DNA of 64,000 bases from Nocardioides mangrovi (GTDB taxonomy: Bacteria; Actinomycetota; Actinomycetes; Propionibacteriales; Nocardioidaceae), in assembly GCF_020073815.1 (NCBI RefSeq), contig NZ_JAIQZJ010000003.1:390982-454981 (forward strand). Direction: 5' to 3'. Below the pieces are notes generated by a model. That model had not been told where the DNA came from. It made no database searches and was given only the letters and a program-made list of their open reading frames with translations. A program made the position numbers and the translations under genes. Positions 58,055-64,000 of this stretch are shown here, one piece after another. Numbering within the stretch: the stretch's first letter is position 1; every line of letters starts with the position of its first letter.

Positions 58055-60059
58055 CCTGCATGCGAGCGCTGACCGACCGCGGCCACCAGAAGCGGTCGCC
58101 GAGCACCAGCGCGATCGCCGGCACGAGGAGCGTCCGCACCACCAGGGCGTCCAGCAGCACGCCGAGGCAGATGACGGTGCCGAGCTGGGCCAGGACGACC
58201 AGGGGCAGCACCCCGAGCACGGCGAAGACCGCGGCCAGCAGGATCCCGGCGCTGGTGATCACGCCTCCGGTGGCCGAGAGTGCGCGGAGCATCCCGCCGC
58301 GCGAACCGGCCCCGGTCGACTCCTCACGGGCCCGCGTGACCAGGAAGATGTTGTAGTCCACCCCGAGGGCGACCAGGAAGAGGAAGGCCAGCAGCGGCAC
58401 CCCGCTGTCCATGGCGTCGAAGCCCAGCGGCCCGGCGAAGAGCCACCACGAGGCACCCATGGCCGCGACGTACGTCGCCACGACCGTCAGCACGAGCAGG
58501 ACTGGTGCGACCACCGACCGGAGGAGCACGACGAGGCCGGCGAGCACCAGCGCCAGGATGATCGGCACGATCAGCTCCAGGTCGTGGTCCTGGGCGTCGG
58601 ACTCGTCGATGCGCTGCGCCGAGGAGCCGGTGACGTGGGTGTCGTCGTAGGCGGCGAGCTCGCCGCGGAGCCGTTCGATCGTGGCATCGGTGTCGCTGCC
58701 GGCGAGGACCGTGTCGATCACGCTCACGCCGCCCCCGGACTGGCTCACGCGCGCCGACTCCACCCCGGCGGTGCTCCGGACCGTGTCCAGCACGCGGTCC
58801 GCGTCGTCGGCGGTCACCACCTGGGTGGGGTCCGCGACGCCGGCCGGGTAGGACTCCGCCAGGCGCTCGGAGGCGGCGATCGCCTCGGGGGTGTCGAGGA
58901 ACTGGTCGGCCTGCGACAGGCCCAGGGAGATCGACCCCACACCGACGGACAGCGCTCCGAGCAGGACCAGGGTGCCGGCGACGACGCGGCCGGGATGGCG
59001 TGCGACACGGTCGCCGATCCGGTGGAACAGGGTGGGCGACTCGCTGGTGACGGCCTGGCCGACGTGCGGGACGCGGGGCCAGAAGACCCAGCGACCGAAG
59101 CAGACCAGGGCGGCAGGCAGCACGACCAGGGCGAAGACGGCGGCGACGACGATGCCGACGGCGCAGGCCACCCCGAGTCCGCGGGTCGTCGGGAAGGCCG
59201 AGAGCAGGAGGGTGAGCAGGCCGAGCACGACGGTGGTCGCGCTGGCCAGCACGGCTTCCGCCGTACGCCGCAGCGCGGCCGCCATCGCCCGGTGGCGCGA
59301 CTCCTCGAGCCGCAGCTCGTCGCGGTAGCGCGAGATCAGCAGCAGCGCGTAGTCGGTGCCGGCGCCGAAGACGAGCACCGACAAGATGCCGGTCGTCGAC
59401 TCGTCCCAAGCCACGTGCAGACCGGCCATCAGCTGGGTCGCCGCGACCGCCGCGAGGCGGTCCGCCACGCCCACGACGACCAGCGGCACGAGCCAGAGGA
59501 AGGGGCTGCGGTAGGTGATGACCAGCAGGAAGGCGACGACCAGCGCGGTCGCGAGCAGCAGCCGCGTGTTGGCACCGTCGAAGACGGCTGCCAGGTCGGC
59601 CTGGACGGCGGCCGGTCCGGTGACCTGGGCGGTGACCCCCTCCGGCGCCGCGGCCCGGGCCGCGGACCGGAGGTCCTCGACCTCGTCGGCGACCTCGGTG
59701 GCGGACCCCGATCGGACCGGGACGACGGTCAGCACGGCGGTGCCGTCCTGCGACGGCTGCACCTCGCCGGCTGCCCCGAGGTCGGGCGCCGCGTCGCGGA
59801 TCGCGGCGACCTGCTCGCGCGTGAGCTCGCCGGCGTCGGCGGTGAAGAGCACGACGGCCGCGCTGGTCGCCTGGTCGGGCAGGTCGTCGAGCAGCGCGGT
59901 GCCCTGCGTGCTGTCGTAGCCATCGGGGAGACTGTCCGTGCTCGTGGTGGTCCGCTGTCCCTCACCGACACCGGCGATGAGGATGCCGGCCAGCAGGAGC
60001 GGGAGGACGACGACCGCCCAGGCGGAGCGCCGGGCGGTGATGAGCTCGGGCACGGACAT
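58035..60059 (-). CDS. MMPL family (RND-type) transporter, copy 2
   Basis: A 674-residue protein with twelve helices; signatures are GAGTDYALLLISRYRDELRLEESRH and GVDYNIFLVTRAREEST. The two outside domains are shorter than in copy 1. GGAGGTG lies just before ATG 60059. It is divergent from a MarR gene with an operator-like AT-rich gap between them, so it is probably MarR-controlled. The last residues (MQDSPVHR) and the stop codon are encoded at and inside the palindrome of the neighbouring element, so the native C-terminus may have been replaced by insertion. Confidence 0.9.
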   Translation of the reverse strand: MSVPELITARRSAWAVVVLPLLLAGILIAGVGEGQRTTTSTDSLPDGYDSTQGTALLDDLPDQATSAAVVLFTADAGELTREQVAAIRDAAPDLGAAGEVQPSQDGTAVLTVVPVRSGSATEVADEVEDLRSAARAAAPEGVTAQVTGPAAVQADLAAVFDGANTRLLLATALVVAFLLVITYRSPFLWLVPLVVVGVADRLAAVAATQLMAGLHVAWDESTTGILSVLVFGAGTDYALLLISRYRDELRLEESRHRAMAAALRRTAEAVLASATTVVLGLLTLLLSAFPTTRGLGVACAVGIVVAAVFALVVLPAALVCFGRWVFWPRVPHVGQAVTSESPTLFHRIGDRVARHPGRVVAGTLVLLGALSVGVGSISLGLSQADQFLDTPEAIAASERLAESYPAGVADPTQVVTADDADRVLDTVRSTAGVESARVSQSGGGVSVIDTVLAGSDTDATIERLRGELAAYDDTHVTGSSAQRIDESDAQDHDLELIVPIILALVLAGLVVLLRSVVAPVLLVLTVVATYVAAMGASWWLFAGPLGFDAMDSGVPLLAFLFLVALGVDYNIFLVTRAREESTGAGSRGGMLRALSATGGVITSAGILLAAVFAVLGVLPLVVLAQLGTVICLGVLLDALVVRTLLVPAIALVLGDRFWWPRSVSARMQDSPVHR

Positions 60060-60079
60060 CGACACCTCCGATAGAGTCA

Positions 60080-60100
60080 CTAACTAACTTAGCAACTAAG
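60080..60100. promoter_or_regulatory. Likely MarR operator and divergent promoter
   Basis: The AT-rich gap between MMPL copy 2 and the MarR gene contains CTTAG-CAA-CTAAG (60088-60100) and the direct repeat CTAACTAAC (60080-60088). Dyads of TTAG type separated by a few bases are typical MarR sites. Confidence 0.5.
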
Positions 60101-60113
60101 CAGGTGAGAGAAA

Positions 60114-60593
60114 ATGGCGGGTCCGGCCAGCTCCTTCGCCGACGGGTGGAAGCAGACCCCGAGCCTGCTCGCGCTGCGCGAGGCGATCGAGCGCGGCGGC
60201 CGGCTCCGCCACGTGATCGCGCGCCGGGCCGGCCTGTCCGAGAGCGACCTGGTCGCGATGGAGCACCTCATGCGCGAGCCGCTTGGCCCCGCCGAGCTGG
60301 CCCGGATCCTCGACGTCAGCACGGCCGCGTCGACCGGGCTGGTGGACCGGCTCGCCCAGCGTGGTCACGTACGTCGGGAGCCGCACGAGGCCGACCGCCG
60401 GCGTACCCAGGTCGAGGTCACGGCCTCCGGGCGCGAGGAGGTGCTGGCGCACCTGCTGCCGATGTTCCGGGCGCTCGACGAGCTCGACCGCGGCTTCACC
60501 GGCGAGGAGCGCGCGGTCGTGGCGCGCTACCTCGCCGGCGTGGTCGCCGCCTTCGACGACCTCGAGCGTCAGCCGCCGCCCTCGGAGGCGTAG
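60114..60593 (+). CDS. MarR family transcriptional regulator
   Basis: A 159-residue winged-helix regulator: MEHLMREPLGPAELARILDVSTAASTGLVDRLAQRGHVRREPHEADRRRTQVEVTASG spans the HTH and wing (about 48-105). AGGTGAG lies five bases before ATG 60114. Divergent from the MMPL gene, its likely target. Its last 25 bases overlap the end of the convergent polyphosphate glucokinase gene. Confidence 0.9.
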   Translation: MAGPASSFADGWKQTPSLLALREAIERGGRLRHVIARRAGLSESDLVAMEHLMREPLGPAELARILDVSTAASTGLVDRLAQRGHVRREPHEADRRRTQVEVTASGREEVLAHLLPMFRALDELDRGFTGEERAVVARYLAGVVAAFDDLERQPPPSEA

Positions 60594-61324
60594 AGCGCGG
60601 CGCCGACGACACCGGCCTTGTTGAGCAGCTGCGCGGGGATGATCTCGGTGTCGATCTCGATGAGCGGCAAGAACTCCTCGGACTCCTTCGACACGCCTCC
60701 GCCGACCACGAACAGCTCGGGGGAGAAGAGCATCTCGAGCGTGCGGTAGTAGGTCGTCAGTCGCTTGGCCCAGTGCTTCCACGAGAGGTCCTCGCGGGTG
60801 CGCGCGCTGTTGGCCGCGCGGGACTCGGCGTCGTGGCCGTCGATCTCGAGGTGGCCGAGCTCGGAGTTGGGCACGAGCACGCCGTCGTGGACGAGCGCCG
60901 AGCCGATGCCGGTGCCGAGCGTGGTCACGATGACCAGGCCGGACCGACCCTTGGCGGCGCCGTACCGGACCTCGGCCAGGCCGGCCGCGTCGGCGTCGTT
61001 GACGACGTGCACCTCGCGGCCGGTCGCCTCGGTGAAGAGCTTGTCGGCGTCGGTGCCGATCCAGGCCTTGTCGATGTTGGCCGCGGAGTGCACGACGCCG
61101 TGGCGGACGACACCGGGCACGGTCACCCCGACCGCGCCCGTGCAGTCGGGGAACTTCGCGAGGAGCTCGACGAAGATCTCCGCGATGTTGTCCGGGGTCG
61201 ACTTGTCCGGCGTCGAGATCCGCTCGCGCTCCTGCGCGAAGTCGCCGGTCCCGAGGTCGACCGGGGCGCCCTTGATGCCGGTGCCGCCGAAGTCGATGCC
61301 GAAGGGCTGCGCGCTGCTGGCCAT
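60569..61324 (-). CDS. ppgK: Polyphosphate glucokinase (ROK family)
   Basis: A 251-residue ROK-family sugar kinase. FGIDFGGTGIKGAPVDLGTG is the phosphate-binding loop, VNDADAAGLAEVRYGAAKG and VIVTTLGTGIGSALVHDGVLVPNSELGHLEI carry the catalytic Asp and the ROK glycine-rich stretch. Actinobacterial PPGK phosphorylates glucose with polyphosphate or ATP; the short length and SELGHLEI motif fit that subgroup and not the generic ATP glucokinase. Start ATG at 61324. Confidence 0.9.
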   Translation of the reverse strand: MASSAQPFGIDFGGTGIKGAPVDLGTGDFAQERERISTPDKSTPDNIAEIFVELLAKFPDCTGAVGVTVPGVVRHGVVHSAANIDKAWIGTDADKLFTEATGREVHVVNDADAAGLAEVRYGAAKGRSGLVIVTTLGTGIGSALVHDGVLVPNSELGHLEIDGHDAESRAANSARTREDLSWKHWAKRLTTYYRTLEMLFSPELFVVGGGVSKESEEFLPLIEIDTEIIPAQLLNKAGVVGAALYASEGGG

Positions 61325-61378
61325 GGGGTCAACCTAAACCGTTGGGCCGATGCCGGGTCCACCTGTCACGCTCGTGCG

Positions 61379-62077
61379 GTGCCCACCGAGCTCACGGTCG
61401 CGCAGCACCTCGAGGGCCTGCGCGTGGCGATGGTCGCGTTCGTGCGGTACGCCGATCGCGCGGGGCTCGACGCGCCGGTGCCGACCCGGCCGGGCTGGAC
61501 CGTGCGCGACCTGGTCGCCCGCCAGGGCGAGGCGCACCACGAGGTCGCGGCCCGGGTCCGCGGGGAGGAGCCGGGACCGGCCGAGCCGATCGCCGATGAG
61601 CCGCTGGAGTGGCTGCGCGACCGGGCGATCGAGCTGGTCGAGGCCTTCACGCGCGCTCCGCACGACATCTGGGCCCGGCGAGCCTGCCACCAGACCACGA
61701 TGCACGCGGTCGACGCGCTGGCCGCGGCCTTCGGCCGGGCGCCGGACCCGGCCGAGACCTGGATCTCCCCCGAGCTCGCGGCCGACGGGATCGACGACCT
61801 GCTGACCGGTCTGCCGACGCCGGCGACCGTCCGGCTGCGCGCCGACGCCCCGGCGGTGCTGCTGGTGGCGCCGGACGACGTGCCCGACTGGTGGCTGGTC
61901 CGGATCGGCCCGCGGCCGGCCGTCGTCCAGCACGGCGCCGGCCCGCGGCCCGCCGTACCGGTCGCCGACTGGGAGCTCCGCGACGGCGCCGTCGCGCTCT
62001 ACCTCGCGTTCTGGGACCGGTCGGCGCGGCCGATGAGTCGGCGGCCCCGGAGCGGTCCTCCTCTCTGGTCGGCGTGA
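61379..62077 (+). CDS. Maleylpyruvate isomerase / DinB-like mycothiol-dependent family protein
   Basis: A 232-residue protein of the actinobacterial maleylpyruvate isomerase N-domain family: RPGWTVRDLVARQGEAHHEVAARVRGE contains the metal-binding His pattern, and RACHQTTMHAVDALAAAFG adds the second conserved His region. A C-terminal SCP2-like part follows (about 150-230). Such proteins use mycothiol. The exact reaction is unknown. Start GTG at 61379 is chosen by alignment; the gene is divergent from ppgK. Confidence 0.82.
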   Translation: MPTELTVAQHLEGLRVAMVAFVRYADRAGLDAPVPTRPGWTVRDLVARQGEAHHEVAARVRGEEPGPAEPIADEPLEWLRDRAIELVEAFTRAPHDIWARRACHQTTMHAVDALAAAFGRAPDPAETWISPELAADGIDDLLTGLPTPATVRLRADAPAVLLVAPDDVPDWWLVRIGPRPAVVQHGAGPRPAVPVADWELRDGAVALYLAFWDRSARPMSRRPRSGPPLWSA

Positions 62078-62109
62078 CCCGACCCGACCCGTCCAGCAAG
62101 GGAGACCGC

Positions 62110-63110
<1,001 letters not shown>

Positions 63111-63111
<1 letters not shown>

Positions 63112-63872
63112 TGGCCTTCGCCCGCGACAGCACGATCGTCTTCCGGCGCCAGATCCGGATGAACCTGCGCAACCCCGCCTGGGTCCTGATCGGGATCATG
63201 CAGCCGGTGCTCTACCTCGTGCTCTTCGGCCCGCTGCTCGAACCGCTGGTCGACCAGTTCGGGGTGAGCACCGACAACGCCTACACGTTCCTGGTGCCCG
63301 GCCTGCTCGTGCAGCTGGGCATGTTCGGCGCCTTCTTCGCCGGCTTCGGCCTGATCGGCGAGTGGCGCGAGGGCGTCATCGAGGCCGAGCGGGTGACGCC
63401 GGCCGCGCGGTCGGCGCTGCTCGTCGGCCGGCTGATGCGCGACGTGCTCCAGCTCTTCGTGCAGGCGCTGATCCTGGTCGGTCTCGGCTACCTGATGGGC
63501 ATGCGTGGCTCGGCCGCCGGCGTCGTGCTCGGCATCGTCATCACGCTGCTGATCGGCGGCGCCTGCGCGGCCGCCTCCAACGCGCTCGCGCTGACCACCA
63601 AGAGCGAGGACGTGATGGCGCCGGTCATCAACATCGTGATGATGCCGGTGCTGCTGCTGAGCGGGATCCTGCTGCCGATGACGATCGGGCCGGAGTGGCT
63701 GCAGCGGCTCAGCGACTTCATGCCGTTCCGGTACGTCGTCGACGCCGTCCGCGACTCCTTCGCCGGCGACCTCGGCGACTCCGCGGTCCTGTGGGGCACG
63801 CTCTGGTCGCTGCTGCTCGCCGCCCTCGGCACCTGGTGGGGCACCTCGACCTTCCGCAAGGAGAACGCCTAG
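63111..63872 (+). CDS. ABC-2 type transporter permease (DrrB-like)
   Basis: A 253-residue membrane protein with six helices (about 22-42, 60-85, 103-128, 137-160, 170-190, 225-245) and the ABC-2 signature LLLSGILLPMTIGPEWLQRLSDFMPFRYVVDAVRDSFAGDL. With the upstream ATPase it forms an exporter of hydrophobic compounds or lipids. It ends one base before the presumed end of an insertion sequence, so the C-terminus is intact or only just so. Confidence 0.92.
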
Positions 63873-63919
63873 CTGTAGTTCCTCATCAGGTTGTGAACGG
63901 CGAGGCGTAGACGAATAGC

Positions 63920-63974
63920 GAGGACCTCCAGTACGGAGGGGGTTACCACACCTACCCACCTACTGGAGGTCCTC
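63920..63974 (+). promoter_or_regulatory. Hairpin sequestering the transposase ribosome site
   Basis: GAGGACCTCCAGTA (63920-63933) pairs perfectly with TACTGGAGGTCCTC (63961-63974), 14 bp, and the second arm contains the GGAGG ribosome site and ends at the GTG start. Transcripts entering from outside would fold and hide the start. Confidence 0.7.
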
Positions 63975-64000
63975 GTGACTCACGCTAACGCGCCCTTGGC
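63975..64000 (+). CDS. IS481-family transposase, N-terminal fragment (cut by window edge)
   Basis: GTG at 63975 follows GGAGG by five bases; the visible codons give VTHANAPL plus one partial codon. This start is characteristic of IS481-type DDE transposases of Actinobacteria (HTH then rve core). Too little is present to assign more. Confidence 0.65.

Larger units (their letters stand above)
63874..64000 (+). mobile_element. Left end of an IS481-family insertion sequence (partial)
   Basis: Right after the permease stop the sequence begins TGTAGTTCCTCATCAGGTTG, which I recognise as an IS481-type terminal repeat starting TGT. A leader with a strong hairpin follows, then a GTG start whose first codons read VTHANAPL, typical of actinobacterial IS481 transposases. 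The right end lies outside the window. Confidence 0.75.

Overview
The window is about 64 kb of very GC-rich DNA from an actinomycete, most likely a member of the Nocardioidaceae (Nocardioides-like). That placement is inference from gene order and families: gyrA - DUF3566 - tRNA-Ile - DLW-39 - tRNA-Ala, the fha/pstP/ftsW/pbpA/pkn cell-wall cluster beside crgA, a mycothiol-type enzyme, polyphosphate glucokinase, a DUF222-HNH gene and DUF7144/DUF6325/DUF1269 proteins. Because the left edge is the 3' part of gyrA, the window probably lies close to the chromosomal origin.

Layout. 1-20.4 kb is mostly core genome: gyrA tail, two tRNAs, a sigma/STAS pair, lipid and membrane genes (hydroxylase, SURF1, patatin, acyltransferase), cyclophilin, rhomboid, a double-length CrgA, DUF881, and the reverse-strand operon fhaA-fhaB-pstP-ftsW-pbpA-pknA-pknB, ended by a tRNA-Leu on the other strand. 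20.4-26.8 kb holds an HTH-TPR regulator, a TetR regulator, an alditol-oxidase-like flavoenzyme and a phytochrome fused to a SpoIIE-type phosphatase. 26.8-52.3 kb is an accessory, stress-flavoured region: three SulP/STAS anion transporters, a formylglycine-generating enzyme and its likely sulfatase client, a small hydrolase and amine oxidase, a LexA-box-preceded HNH endonuclease, a K+-channel-like protein, YihY, HdeD, two giant LuxR (LAL/MalT-type) regulators in tandem, and small DUF1269/DUF6325/SHOCT proteins with AI-2E and cardiolipin-synthase-like proteins. 52.3-63.9 kb has two MMPL transporters with TetR and MarR regulators, malic enzyme, polyphosphate glucokinase and a DrrAB-like ABC exporter. 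The right edge enters an IS481-type insertion sequence.

How it may work together. A palindrome TCACCC-N5-GGGTGA (four perfect copies, one copy with a 4-base spacer, and one-mismatch forms) sits in the promoter gaps of most transcription units of the accessory region, including the divergent pairs DUF7144/alditol oxidase, SulP/FGE, K-channel/YihY and AI-2E/DUF6325, and in front of the sulfatase and one LAL regulator. I infer a regulon. The second striking object is a DUF559 nuclease-like gene (56.9-57.9 kb) bracketed by long mirror-image palindromic ends whose hairpin loops are flipped relative to each other; it looks like a self-contained mobile or REP-like element and supplies the stop codon of the neighbouring MMPL gene.

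All statements are from reading the sequence; no database search was run. Start codons were chosen by ribosome-binding site, overlap and family alignment from memory.
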